Source: Citromicrobium bathyomarinum
GTDB taxonomy: Bacteria; Pseudomonadota; Alphaproteobacteria; Sphingomonadales; Sphingomonadaceae
DNA length: 64,000 bases
Assembly (NCBI GenBank): GCA_001306305.2
Contig: CP155577.1
Coordinates: 1,719,501-1,783,500, forward strand
Direction: 5' to 3'
Part shown: positions 43,027 to 51,198 of the stretch, piece by piece
Layout: each line of letters begins with the position of its first letter
Position numbering within the stretch: position 1 is the stretch's first letter
The notes under the pieces: model-generated
Seen by the model: only the letters and a program-made list of their open reading frames with translations
What the model was told of the DNA's origin: nothing
Databases searched by the model: none
Program-made: the position numbers and the translations under genes

Positions 43027-43463
43027 GCGAGCCAATCTCTTTCTCGCACTTCCTGCTCGGCTGGGTGCCCGCGCTGGCCGCGACCAGCGTGGTGCCCGAA
43101 GTCGCGCCCGAGCTGGCCGACACCATGTTGGTCGTGATCGGTGGCGTGCCGATCCCGCTGGTGACCTGCGTGCTCGGCTTCCTTGGCGTGATCATGGCGC
43201 GCCCGCTGGCGCGCAAGAGCGAGAGCGCGCTGAGCTGGCCGCTGTTCCTGCTGGTGACCGCGATCATGCTGATCCTGGTCGAGCTGTGGATCGTCGAGAG
43301 CCGCCCGCGCTGGCTGTTCGCCTTCGTAATCGCGATCGGGCTCGGCTTCTCCGGTTATTCGCTGATCGAGCTGCTGGGCGACCAGCTGCGCGACTTCATC
43401 AAGGACATCGTCGGCAAGGCGCGCGGCGCGATCGGCATCGACAAGAACGGAACGGACACATGA
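43023..43463 (+). CDS. Holin-like three-helix membrane protein
   Basis: 146 aa, GTG start overlapping the Rz stop. Three or four hydrophobic segments (GWVPALAATSVV, IPLVTCVLGFLGVIMA, WPLFLLVTAIMLILVELWI, WLFAFVIAIGLGFSGYSLIELLG) and a charged C-terminus. Topology and position beside endolysin and spanins support a holin. Confidence 0.7.
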   Translation: MSEPISFSHFLLGWVPALAATSVVPEVAPELADTMLVVIGGVPIPLVTCVLGFLGVIMARPLARKSESALSWPLFLLVTAIMLILVELWIVESRPRWLFAFVIAIGLGFSGYSLIELLGDQLRDFIKDIVGKARGAIGIDKNGTDT

Positions 43464-43894
43464 TCGGCCCCTACCTCGAACTCTTCATCATCGCGATCAT
43501 CCTGGGGGCGATCGTGTGGCTGAGCCGCCGCAATGGCGCTGCCAACCCGGTCGGCACCGGCAAGCTGCTGCACGATGTCAGCAGTATGCGGCAGGAGCAC
43601 GAGGCACATGGCCGAAGGCTCAAGAAGCTGGAAGAGGCAACAGCCTCTGCCAAGGATGTCGAGCGGCTGAGCGAGGCTTTCAAGGAGCAGCAGGCGCGTA
43701 TCGAGACGATCGAGCGGCAGGTGGGAAGCATCGCCGAAACGGGCACAGCCACAGCACGGCGCGTCCGCCATATCGACCAGCGGCAGGACAAGATGGCAGA
43801 AGACATCGCCTCGGTATCTGCCGACGTTCGTGCCTCCAGCAAGCAGATCGACCGCATCTACGATGTGCTCGTGCCGAAGGGGATGGAGCGATGA
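43460..43894 (+). CDS. DUF2730-like (Mu gp25-type) membrane/coiled-coil protein
   Basis: 144 aa. One N-terminal transmembrane helix (LELFIIAIILGAIVWLS), then a long coiled coil (RRLKKLEEATASAKDVERLSEAFKEQQARIETIERQVGSI) and RVRHIDQRQDKMAEDIASVSADVRASSKQIDRIYDVLV. This matches the gp25/DUF2730 layout found between lysis and terminase genes in Mu-like phages. Confidence 0.68.
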   Translation: MIGPYLELFIIAIILGAIVWLSRRNGAANPVGTGKLLHDVSSMRQEHEAHGRRLKKLEEATASAKDVERLSEAFKEQQARIETIERQVGSIAETGTATARRVRHIDQRQDKMAEDIASVSADVRASSKQIDRIYDVLVPKGMER

Positions 43895-44199
43895 GCTTCA
43901 AGAACAGTCTTTCCGATGCGATCGCGGCCGAGGCGCGGCTGATCATCCTGCGCGAGCTGGCTGGTCAGACCGATGGTCGGCTCTCGTCACTGTCGATCCG
44001 CTCGATCCTCGACGTGCATGCCATCCGCCGCGATGGCGACTGGATCGCGACCCAGCTGCGCAAGCTGGAGAGCCTCGACGCGGTCGAGCTGGGCGAAGCC
44101 GGCAGCACGCTGATCGCGAAGATCACCCGCACGGGCCGCGACCATGTGGAGGAGCGCGCGGTTCTTTCCGGCGTGGCGCGGCCTTCGGAGGCCGAGTGA
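43891..44199 (+). CDS. Winged-helix phage protein (Mu gp26-position)
   Basis: 102 aa. ARLIILRELAGQTDGRLSSLSIRSILDVHAIRRDGDWIATQLRKLESLDAVELGEAG has winged-helix spacing and resembles the phage family often annotated VpaChn25_0724. It sits where Mu gp26 lies. Overlaps are ATGA before and TGATG after. Confidence 0.7.
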   Translation: MSFKNSLSDAIAAEARLIILRELAGQTDGRLSSLSIRSILDVHAIRRDGDWIATQLRKLESLDAVELGEAGSTLIAKITRTGRDHVEERAVLSGVARPSEAE

Positions 44200-44741
44200 T
44201 GGACCTCGCACTCTCCATTGCGGCGGTCGCTGCCCAGCTGCTCGCCGGATGGCTTCTGGCCGACTTCCTGTCGGGGCTGCTCCACTGGGCCGAGGACCGG
44301 CTGGGCCCGGGGCGCGAGCACTGGCCGCTGATCGGTCGCCACGTCTTTGCGCCGAACCTGCTGCACCACAAGCGCCCGCTCGACTTCACCCGCACCAGCT
44401 TCGTCGTCCGCAACTGGACGACATGGGCCGGCGCGAGCGCGCTGGCGCTGCCGCTGCTGCTCGCCTTCGGTCCGCAGTGGTGGCTGGCGTCGGCGTGGCT
44501 GGGCGGGATGATGGCCAACGAGGTTCACGCCTGGGCGCACAAGCCCGAGATGACGCCCGAGTGGGCGAAGCCGTTCCAGAATATCGGGCTGATCAGCTAT
44601 CGCTGGGCGCATGGCGTGCACCATCTCTGGCCGCATGACCGCCGCTATTGCGTCCTGACCGCCTGGCTCAACCCGCTGCTCGATCGCGTGCGGTTCTGGC
44701 GCGGGCTGGAGCGGTTGCTGCCGAAGGGTGTAATCCGATGA
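44199..44741 (+). CDS. CarF/TMEM189-type lipid desaturase domain protein
   Basis: 180 aa membrane protein with the lipid-desaturase (Kua/TMEM189/CarF, PF10520-type) pattern. It shows LLHWAEDRLG (H29), APNLLHHKRP (H56, H57), NEVHAWAHK (H110, H114) and AHGVHHLWPHDRRYCVLTAW (H138, H141, H142, H146), followed by LNPLLDRVRFWRGLERLL. These blocks follow the plasmanylethanolamine desaturase motifs in order. The His of the family's TRHDF block is replaced here (FTRTSF), so activity is uncertain. Three or four hydrophobic segments. It is rightward and coupled to its neighbours by TGATG and ATGA overlaps, so it is expressed with the late genes. Confidence 0.82.
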   Translation: MDLALSIAAVAAQLLAGWLLADFLSGLLHWAEDRLGPGREHWPLIGRHVFAPNLLHHKRPLDFTRTSFVVRNWTTWAGASALALPLLLAFGPQWWLASAWLGGMMANEVHAWAHKPEMTPEWAKPFQNIGLISYRWAHGVHHLWPHDRRYCVLTAWLNPLLDRVRFWRGLERLLPKGVIR

Positions 44742-45316
44742 GCGCCGCCGATCGCCGCCAAGGCCGGGGACGCCTGTCCTCGATCGACACGCTGCCCGAT
44801 GAGGCAGAGGAAGACGTCGTCTGGGCATTGGAGGCGCTGCGCGAACGCAAGCTGCCGCAGAACACGATCCGCGAGGAGTTCAACGCCCGGCTGATCGCCC
44901 GCGATATCGAGCCGATCAGCAAGAGCGCCTTCAACCGCTACGCAGTGCGCAAGGCGATCCAGTTCCGCAAGATGGACGAGGTGCGTCGAATCTCATCCGA
45001 GCTGGTCGACACGCTGGGCACGGACGCACCCGACGACGTGACCGTTCTGGTCGCGGAGATGATCAAGGTCTCGATGTTCAAGATCCTCGAGGACAAGGAA
45101 CTCGACCCGAAAGCGATCATGGAGCTGAGCCGCGCACTGCAATCGACCGTGAGCGCGCAGCGCGGCTCGGAAGAGTATCGCAAGCAGCTCGAGAAGCGCG
45201 TCGCCCAGCAGCTCGAGGAAGCTGCCGATCGCGCCGAGGTCAAGATGCGCGAGGCCGGACTGCCGGCCGACCGCATTGCCCAGCTGCGCAAGGACTTCCT
45301 TGGGGTGAAGTCGTGA
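44738..45316 (+). CDS. DUF3486 family protein (Mu gp27-like, small terminase role)
   Basis: 192 aa. GRLSSIDTLPDEAEEDVVWALEALRERKLPQNTIREEFNARL is the gp27/DUF3486 opening; the rest is helical with a coiled-coil C-terminus. In transposable phages this protein precedes the large terminase and probably acts as the small packaging subunit. ATGA overlap with the desaturase gene. Confidence 0.85.
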   Translation: MSAADRRQGRGRLSSIDTLPDEAEEDVVWALEALRERKLPQNTIREEFNARLIARDIEPISKSAFNRYAVRKAIQFRKMDEVRRISSELVDTLGTDAPDDVTVLVAEMIKVSMFKILEDKELDPKAIMELSRALQSTVSAQRGSEEYRKQLEKRVAQQLEEAADRAEVKMREAGLPADRIAQLRKDFLGVKS

Positions 45317-45327
45317 GCCGCTCGGAT

Positions 45328-45585
45328 CTAGCGCAGCGGGCAGAAGTAGCCGCGGGCGTTGTGATAGAAGCGATTGCGCCCTTCGCAGCCGGGCGTCAGC
45401 CGGCAACGTGTGCTCTTTCCCCAAAGGTCGAAGTCGGGTCCCTTCGCAGCACTGACCTGCGCAAGGTCGACTTCGCGGTATGCTCCCTGGCAGGTGTCGC
45501 ACCAGGCGCGCACCCGCACGCCATGCTGGATCATCAGTGCGACGCTGGCCGTCGAGGGCGGTCGATTCACGGAAGGCAGGCGCAT
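45328..45585 (-). CDS. Reverse-strand zinc-ribbon protein in the packaging operon
   Basis: 85 aa on the minus strand. CDTC (RAWCDTCQGAYREVDL) and CRLTPGCEGRNRFYHNARGYFC give a likely zinc-binding ribbon, reminiscent of small sphingomonad Cys-rich proteins. The gene sits opposite an open rightward frame (45313-45654), in exact antiparallel codon register, and between DUF3486 and the 55-aa gene. A promoter would have to lie in 45586-45680. The protein character favours the minus strand; which strand is translated cannot be proved by eye. Confidence 0.55.
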   Translation of the reverse strand: MRLPSVNRPPSTASVALMIQHGVRVRAWCDTCQGAYREVDLAQVSAAKGPDFDLWGKSTRCRLTPGCEGRNRFYHNARGYFCPLR

Positions 45586-45650
45586 CGGTCTTTCGTGAGA
45601 ACAGGAGCGGAACGAGTCAATCCGGCCTTGCCCGGCGCTGGGGTCGCGCA

Positions 45651-45818
45651 ATGAAGGACGGAACCTTCAACCTTGGCGCGCGGGGCCACGAAGTGGTGTT
45701 CGCGAAGATCGATGGCGAGCGGCTGGCACTGGTCGCGAAGACCCGCGACGTGCGGGATGTCAGGATCGAGCTGAATGCCGAGCAGCGTGCCGCGCTGAAG
45801 CAGCTGCTCGATGACTGA
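45651..45818 (+). CDS. 55-aa phage protein, unknown
   Basis: Compact beta-alpha protein (FNLGARGHEVVFAKIDGERLALVAKTRDVRDVRIELNAEQRAALKQLL). It overlaps the terminase start by 8 nt. The consistent ATGAAGG start and spacing support a real gene. Confidence 0.6.
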   Translation: MKDGTFNLGARGHEVVFAKIDGERLALVAKTRDVRDVRIELNAEQRAALKQLLDD

Positions 45819-47517
45819 CCTCGCCGATCTCCCCACCGCCGACCAGCTGCCGCCACGATCGCCGGTCGACGATTTGCTGCCCGGTGCGCTGCCGCCACCG
45901 GATTTCGATCCGCTGGCCGATGGTATCCTGATGGAGCACCAGAAGGCGTGGATCGCCGACCAGTCGCCGCTCAAGCTGGCGGAGAAGGGGCGGCGGACCG
46001 GGGTCACCTTCGCCGAGGCGCTCGATTCGACGCTGATCGCGGCGGCGGCGAAGAGCGCGGGCGGCGATACGACCTATTACATCGGCGACACCAAGGAAAA
46101 GGGCCTCGAGTTCGTCTCGGTCTGCGCCAATTTCGCCAAGGTGGTCGCACGCGAGCTGCTCAGCGTCGACGAGTTCCTGTTCGAGGACGTGCAGGAGGAC
46201 GGATCGAGCAAGCACATCACCGCCTACCGCATCCGCTTTGGCTCCGGTCACCAGATCGTCGCGCTGTCGAGCAATCCGGCCAACATTCGCGGCCTGCAGG
46301 GGCGGGTGGTGATCGACGAGGCGGCGTTCCACCGCAATGTCGCGGCGGTGATCGATGCCTGTAACGCGCTGCTGATCTGGGGCGGCACGATCCGGATCAT
46401 CTCGACCCACAACGGCAACCTCAATCCGTTCAACGAGCTGATCAAGGAAACCCGCGCCGGTCAGTACGACTATTCCATCCACACGATCACCTTCGACGAC
46501 GCGGTCGAGAACGGGCTGTACGAGCGCGTGTGCCTGATGAAGGGGACCGAGCCGACGCCCGAGGGCAAGGTGGAATGGTATCGCACGATTCGGCGCGCCT
46601 ACGGCAGCCGCGTCGAAGCGATGCGCGAAGAGCTGGACGCGATCCCGCGCGAGGGTGAAGGGGTTTTGCTGCCGCTCGCCTGGATCGAGGCGTGCAGCAC
46701 GTCGAAGTATCGCGTCGTGCGCTGGCAGCCGCCAAAGGAGAAGTTCGGCGGCCGCGACTTCGTCCACTGGCCCAGGGAGGCGCGCGAGGCAGAGATGGCA
46801 GCCTTCCTGCGTCGCGAGGTCGCTCCGTTGCTGGAGGACTATGCCGATCGCAACCTTGCATGGTTCCTGGGCGAAGACTTCGCCATGCGGCAGGACCGGA
46901 CCTGCCTCCCGATCGGTTTTGTCGACCAGCAGCTGAAGCGGCACGTCCCGCTGATCGTCGAGCTGCGCGAGTGCCCATACGACCAGCAGAAGCAGGCGCT
47001 GTTCTGGCTGGTCGATCTGGTCGGCGAACTTGGCCGGTTCGGCAGCGGCATCCTCGATGCGAACGGCAACGGTATGGCACTCGCGCAGGAGGCGGCCCAG
47101 CGCTACGGACCCGAGCGGATCGTCGAGCTGATGCCGTCCGATGCGTGGCGGCGGGAGACCGGGCCGCGCTTCCGTGCCGCGTTCGAGGACGGCACGATCC
47201 TGATCCCGGCCGACAAGGACGTGCGCGACGATCTGCGCCAGCTGCAGATGATCGGCGGGGTCGCCAAGATGCCGCGCAGCATCCGGACCGAGGGCACGGA
47301 CGGCGGCAAGCGCCACGGCGACGCCGCAGTCGCGCTGTGGAACTTCCACGCCGCCAGCTTCAGCGAGGCGATCCCGGTCTATGACTACCGTCCGGTGCGC
47401 GGTGCCGGCCGTGCCGGGACCGACGGACCGGACGACGATTTCGATGACGCGGAAGAGGCGCGGGGTTGGTGGCGTCAGCCTGCCGGTATGCGCCTGCGAA
47501 CGGGAGGGCCGCTGTGA
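45811..47517 (+). CDS. Terminase large subunit (Mu gp28-like)
   Basis: 568 aa packaging motor. The N-terminal ATPase has an atypical Walker A (EKGRRTGVTFAEA), Walker B GRVVIDEAAFHR and the coupling motif IRIISTHNG. The C-terminal RNase H-like nuclease has acidic residues in GEDFAMRQDRTCLPIGFVD and GILDANGNGMALAQEA. In this phage group the enzyme packages headful DNA from integrated copies. Length and motif order are as in gp28. Confidence 0.92.
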   Translation: MTDLADLPTADQLPPRSPVDDLLPGALPPPDFDPLADGILMEHQKAWIADQSPLKLAEKGRRTGVTFAEALDSTLIAAAAKSAGGDTTYYIGDTKEKGLEFVSVCANFAKVVARELLSVDEFLFEDVQEDGSSKHITAYRIRFGSGHQIVALSSNPANIRGLQGRVVIDEAAFHRNVAAVIDACNALLIWGGTIRIISTHNGNLNPFNELIKETRAGQYDYSIHTITFDDAVENGLYERVCLMKGTEPTPEGKVEWYRTIRRAYGSRVEAMREELDAIPREGEGVLLPLAWIEACSTSKYRVVRWQPPKEKFGGRDFVHWPREAREAEMAAFLRREVAPLLEDYADRNLAWFLGEDFAMRQDRTCLPIGFVDQQLKRHVPLIVELRECPYDQQKQALFWLVDLVGELGRFGSGILDANGNGMALAQEAAQRYGPERIVELMPSDAWRRETGPRFRAAFEDGTILIPADKDVRDDLRQLQMIGGVAKMPRSIRTEGTDGGKRHGDAAVALWNFHAASFSEAIPVYDYRPVRGAGRAGTDGPDDDFDDAEEARGWWRQPAGMRLRTGGPL

Positions 47518-47639
47518 GGCCCCAGAAACGATTTGAGCGAGTCCAGCGCCCCGCGACACCCGAAAGCGCGCCGACCCACCTCTTAAACCCTCTAGTTTTG
47601 CCCTCAGAGGCCAATTCGTTTTCGCCGGAGACCACCTGA
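47514..47639 (+). CDS. Possible 41-aa coupling peptide between terminase and portal
   Basis: GTG start overlapping the terminase stop (GTGA), stop overlapping the portal start (TGATG). Composition is Pro/Ser/Thr-rich with no family. It may be a real peptide or only a translated linker that keeps ribosomes on the message. Confidence 0.3.
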   Translation: MRPQKRFERVQRPATPESAPTHLLNPLVLPSEANSFSPETT

Positions 47640-49210
47640 TGCCAGAACTCGTCGACCATCTCGGCAGGCCGCTGCGCAAGGCGGTGCTGAAGCAGGAAGT
47701 CGCCGGGCCGACCCTCGCGGGCGTGCGGCAGCCGATCTCCGGCTATCCCGGCGACGGGCTGACCCCGCCACGCCTCGCGCGCATTCTGCGCTCGGCCGAC
47801 GAGGGCGAGCCGATGGCCTATTTCGAGCTGGCCGAGCAGGTGGAAGAGCGCGACCTGCACTATCTCGGCGTGCTCGGCACTCGCAAGCGTGCGGTCAGCC
47901 AGGTCGACGTGACGGTGGAAGCGGCGTCGGACGACGCGGTTGATGTCGCCAAGGCGGACATGGTGCGCGAATGGCTGAGCCGGGACGAGCTGGCCGACGA
48001 AACGTTCGACCTGCTCGACGCGATCGGCAAGGGCGTGTCCTTCACTGAGATCATCTGGGATACGAGTGAGGGACAGTATCGTCCGGCGCGGCTCGACTGG
48101 CGCGACCCGCGCTTCTTCCGCTTCGATCGTGACGGCCGCACGCCGCTGCTGCGCGGCGGGATCGGCGGCAATGATCCAGACGAGCCGCTGCCCGCGTTCA
48201 AGTTCATCCAGCTCAGCATCAAGGCGAAGTCGGGCCTGCCAGTCCGCTCCGGCCTTGCGCGGCTCGCCACCTGGAGCTGGATGTTCAAGGCCTATACCCA
48301 GCGCGACTGGGCTATCTTTACCCAGACCTATGGGCAGCCGATCCGGGTGGGCAAGTATCACCGGGGCGCGACCGAGGAGGATCGCAACACGCTGTTCCGC
48401 GCGGTGGCCAACGTGGCGGGCGACTGCGCGGCGATCATTCCGGAAGGGATGGAGATCGATTTCGTCGAGGCGGACAACCTCGGCGCGGGCTCGACCCTCT
48501 ACGAAAAGCGCGTCGACTGGCTCGATCGGCAGATATCGAAAGCGGTGCTGGGGCAGACCAACACCACCGATGCGCAGGCCGGCGGGCTCGGCTCGGGGCA
48601 GGCCAACGTCCACAACGACGTGCGCGAGGATATCGAGAAGGCCGACTGCAAGGCGCTGTCCGCCGCGCTCAACCGCGACCTCGTGCGGCCCTGGTGCGAT
48701 CTCGAATATGGTCCCTCCGATCGCTATCCGCGCCTGGTCATCGCGCGGCCGGAGCAGGAAGACCTGAAGCTGCTGTCCGAGGCGCTGGGCCCGATGATCG
48801 ATCGCGGCCTGCGCGTCGGCCAGTCCACGATCCGCGACAAGTTCGGGATCGAGGAGCCGGGCGCGCAGGAGGAGGTCCTGCGGCCGCAGCGCGATCAGGC
48901 CGCGCCGATCGCGGTGAGCGGGGAGACGCGGGCCGCGCTGCAGGCGCAGCAACGCGAGGCACGCACACCCGACCATCCCGCAACCCTGATCGCACGGCAG
49001 ATGGCAGAACGGGCTGACCCGTCGATCCAGGCGATGGCGAAGACGATCGAGCTGATGATGGAGCGGGCAAGCGATCTCGCCGAGCTGCGCGAGATGATCC
49101 TGACCGGCTTTCCCGAGATCGACGTGAGCGACCTCTCAGCGGTGCTTGAGGAGGGCTTTATCGCCGCACATGCCGCCGGCCGGAGCGATGCGCTCGACGA
49201 GAGCGCGTGA
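47639..49210 (+). CDS. Portal protein, DUF935 (Mu gp29-like)
   Basis: 523 aa. The DUF935 signature is clear: YFELAEQVEERDLHYLGVLGTRKRAV, then WSWMFKAYTQRDWAIFTQTYGQPIRVGKY and KAVLGQTNTTDAQAGGLGSGQANVHNDVREDIEKADC. The portal forms the dodecameric DNA channel of the head. Length is normal and the start is fixed by TGATG. Confidence 0.92.
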   Translation: MPELVDHLGRPLRKAVLKQEVAGPTLAGVRQPISGYPGDGLTPPRLARILRSADEGEPMAYFELAEQVEERDLHYLGVLGTRKRAVSQVDVTVEAASDDAVDVAKADMVREWLSRDELADETFDLLDAIGKGVSFTEIIWDTSEGQYRPARLDWRDPRFFRFDRDGRTPLLRGGIGGNDPDEPLPAFKFIQLSIKAKSGLPVRSGLARLATWSWMFKAYTQRDWAIFTQTYGQPIRVGKYHRGATEEDRNTLFRAVANVAGDCAAIIPEGMEIDFVEADNLGAGSTLYEKRVDWLDRQISKAVLGQTNTTDAQAGGLGSGQANVHNDVREDIEKADCKALSAALNRDLVRPWCDLEYGPSDRYPRLVIARPEQEDLKLLSEALGPMIDRGLRVGQSTIRDKFGIEEPGAQEEVLRPQRDQAAPIAVSGETRAALQAQQREARTPDHPATLIARQMAERADPSIQAMAKTIELMMERASDLAELREMILTGFPEIDVSDLSAVLEEGFIAAHAAGRSDALDESA

Positions 49211-49374
49211 TGCGGGAAGGTCTCCTCAATCCGGCAGACGCGATCGCGCTGGGAAACAAGATCGACGAAATGGCTGGCCTGCTGAAGTTTGCCGAAGTCG
49301 GCATTGAAGCCAGCATCCGGATATACATCGACGAAGAGCCTTTCGAGCTGAAGCTGGTCCGGCAAGCGAAATGA
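49210..49374 (+). CDS. 54-aa phage protein, unknown
   Basis: MREGLLNPADAIALGNKIDE... ending with a short beta segment (ASIRIYIDEEPFELKLVRQ). It overlaps portal (TGATG) and gp30 (ATGA). Lower GC than its neighbours. Function unknown. Confidence 0.5.
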   Translation: MREGLLNPADAIALGNKIDEMAGLLKFAEVGIEASIRIYIDEEPFELKLVRQAK

Positions 49375-50630
49375 GCGACGAGCATCCCTCTGCTGCCACG
49401 GGCATGTTCCGGCGTCCCTTTACCGAGCAGGTCGCCTTCTTCCGGCGCAAGCTGCGCAATCTCGTGCCGACCGAGCGGTGGGACGATCTCGTGCGGCAGG
49501 AGCACGACGACGCCTTCATGGTGGCGGGCGCGGTCAAGGCGGATCTGCTGACCGACCTTGCTGCGGCCGTCGACAAGTCGCTCGCCGAGGGTCGCGGGCT
49601 GGAAGAGTTCCGTCGCGACTTCCGCGATATCGTCCAGCGCAATGGATGGACCGGGTGGACCGGGGAGGGCAGCGTCAAGGGCGAGGCGTGGCGCGCGGGC
49701 GTGATCTACCGCACCAATTCCTACACCAGTTATGCCGCCGGGCGCTTCGCCCAGCTGAAGGCGGGCAACTTCAAGTACTGGGTCTATCGCCATGGCGGAA
49801 GCCTGGAACCGCGCCCGGTCCATCTGGACTGGGATGGCATCGCGCTGCCGCCCGAGCATCCCTTCTGGCAGACGCATTACCCGCCGAGCGACTGGGGCTG
49901 CAGCTGCTACGTGGTCGGCGCGCGGACCAAGGCGGGCATCCGCAGGGTCGGCGGCGATCCGAACAAGACGCTGCCCGACAACTGGCGCGAGCTCGATCCG
50001 AAGACGGGCGCGCCGAAAGGCATTGGCAAGAACTGGGATTACGCGCCCGGCGCCAGCGCGGCCGACGAAGTCAACGCGATGGCGTGGAAGCTGGGCAACT
50101 GGGATCACCGGGTGGCGAAGGCGTTCATGGAGGCTCTGTCGCAGGAACAGGCCGATGCCATCTCTCGCGCCTATCGCAACCTGCCCAGCACCCGCGACGA
50201 TGCGCGGCGCTATGCCCGCCGGATATGGCGCGACCTCGAGACGAGCGAGCCCGGCCGCACGCTGGGCATGCTGCGCGGGGACCAGGTCAATGCGGTCGGG
50301 CGGTGGCGCGATCTCGACGTTTCAGGCTTCGACTTCTCTCTCACGGCGGACGAGGTGCGGCACGTCCGGCGCAACCATGGCGATCTCGCGACCGAGCTGC
50401 GCCGTGGCCAACGGCGAATCGCGCCCGAGGATTTCGCGATGCTGCCGCGTGTCCTCGAGGAGGGAAGCACGCCCCGGTTCGTCGGCATGTCGCGCGGGCG
50501 CGATCGGCCGATTTTCGAGATCGTGCTGGAGATCGATGGGGAGACCTACGTCACCCGGTGGGAATACTGGCGCAGGCGCAGGAGCATGTCGCTGCTGAGC
50601 TTCTTCGTGCGCACCGGGGAGAGGGGATGA
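49371..50630 (+). CDS. gp30-like head morphogenesis protein with C-terminal PBECR-type nuclease domain
   Basis: 419 aa. Residues 10-200 form the Mu F-like/SPP1 gp7-type minor head domain (HLDWDGIALPPEHPFW...PPSDWGCSCYVVGA, residues 151-184). Residues about 318-419 (LTADEVRHVRRNHGD..RGQRRIAPEDFAMLPRVL..., then FEIVLEIDGETYVTRWEYWRRRRSMSLLSFF) match the PBECR (phage Barnase-EndoU-ColicinE5/D-RelE-like) RNase superfamily. H331 and H336 are candidate catalytic residues. The fused RNase could enter the cell with the DNA or act during assembly (inference). Confidence 0.82.
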   Translation: MSDEHPSAATGMFRRPFTEQVAFFRRKLRNLVPTERWDDLVRQEHDDAFMVAGAVKADLLTDLAAAVDKSLAEGRGLEEFRRDFRDIVQRNGWTGWTGEGSVKGEAWRAGVIYRTNSYTSYAAGRFAQLKAGNFKYWVYRHGGSLEPRPVHLDWDGIALPPEHPFWQTHYPPSDWGCSCYVVGARTKAGIRRVGGDPNKTLPDNWRELDPKTGAPKGIGKNWDYAPGASAADEVNAMAWKLGNWDHRVAKAFMEALSQEQADAISRAYRNLPSTRDDARRYARRIWRDLETSEPGRTLGMLRGDQVNAVGRWRDLDVSGFDFSLTADEVRHVRRNHGDLATELRRGQRRIAPEDFAMLPRVLEEGSTPRFVGMSRGRDRPIFEIVLEIDGETYVTRWEYWRRRRSMSLLSFFVRTGERG

Positions 50631-50706
50631 GGACCGCCCCCACCTCACGTCCAAAACGGTCAGGGATGTTTCCTGGTAGCAGGTGCGGTCGAGGAGCAAG
50701 TTAACC

Positions 50707-51198
50707 ATGTTCGAGGTGAAGTTCAACTCGGGCCCGGCGCGTAGTGCACTGTCGCGCGCGATGCGCGAGCTGGAGGACATGACGCCGATCTTCGCCGACA
50801 TTCGCGAGTACCTGATCGAGGTCCACCGGAGGCGCTTCATCGAGGGCCGCGATCCCGAGGGCAATCCCTGGGCACCGAAGAAGCAATCGACGCTCGATCG
50901 GTATCGCAAGCTCGGTTACGGCAACCTGCGCCGTCCGCTGATCGGCCCCGGCCGGGCGCTGTCGCGGCAGATCCAGTCATTCGCGAGCAGCAATGGCGTG
51001 GTGATCGGTTCTTCGCTGATCTATTCCGGGGTGATGCAGGAAGGGGCTGCCAAGGGCGCATTCGGAAATGACAGCCGGGGCAACCCGATCCCGTGGGGCA
51101 CCATCCCCGCACGGCGGTGGCTGGGCCTGTCCGAAGAAAACGAGACGGCGATCGTGGATACCGTCGACGAGCACCTTGGCGACGCACTGGGCGAATAG
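50707..51198 (+). CDS. Phage virion morphogenesis protein (Mu gpG-like)
   Basis: 163 aa. The family pattern MFEVKFNSG...FADIREYLIEVHRRRFIEGRDPEGNPWAPKKQSTLDRY, then a C-terminal HTIPARRWLGLSEEN-like segment, is that of gpG/tail-completion proteins. CGAGGAG lies 12 nt upstream. The 76-nt gap before it holds only a 25-codon frame starting at 50627. Confidence 0.85.
   Translation: MFEVKFNSGPARSALSRAMRELEDMTPIFADIREYLIEVHRRRFIEGRDPEGNPWAPKKQSTLDRYRKLGYGNLRRPLIGPGRALSRQIQSFASSNGVVIGSSLIYSGVMQEGAAKGAFGNDSRGNPIPWGTIPARRWLGLSEENETAIVDTVDEHLGDALGE

Noticed and set aside
45760-48976. Two long minus-strand open frames (639 and 538 codons)
   Set aside because: Antisense shadows of the terminase and portal genes; compositional artefacts of high GC.
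50627-50704. 25-codon frame between gp30 and gpG with an ATGA start
   Set aside because: Too short and without family or composition support; it may be translated by coupling but is not reported as a gene.
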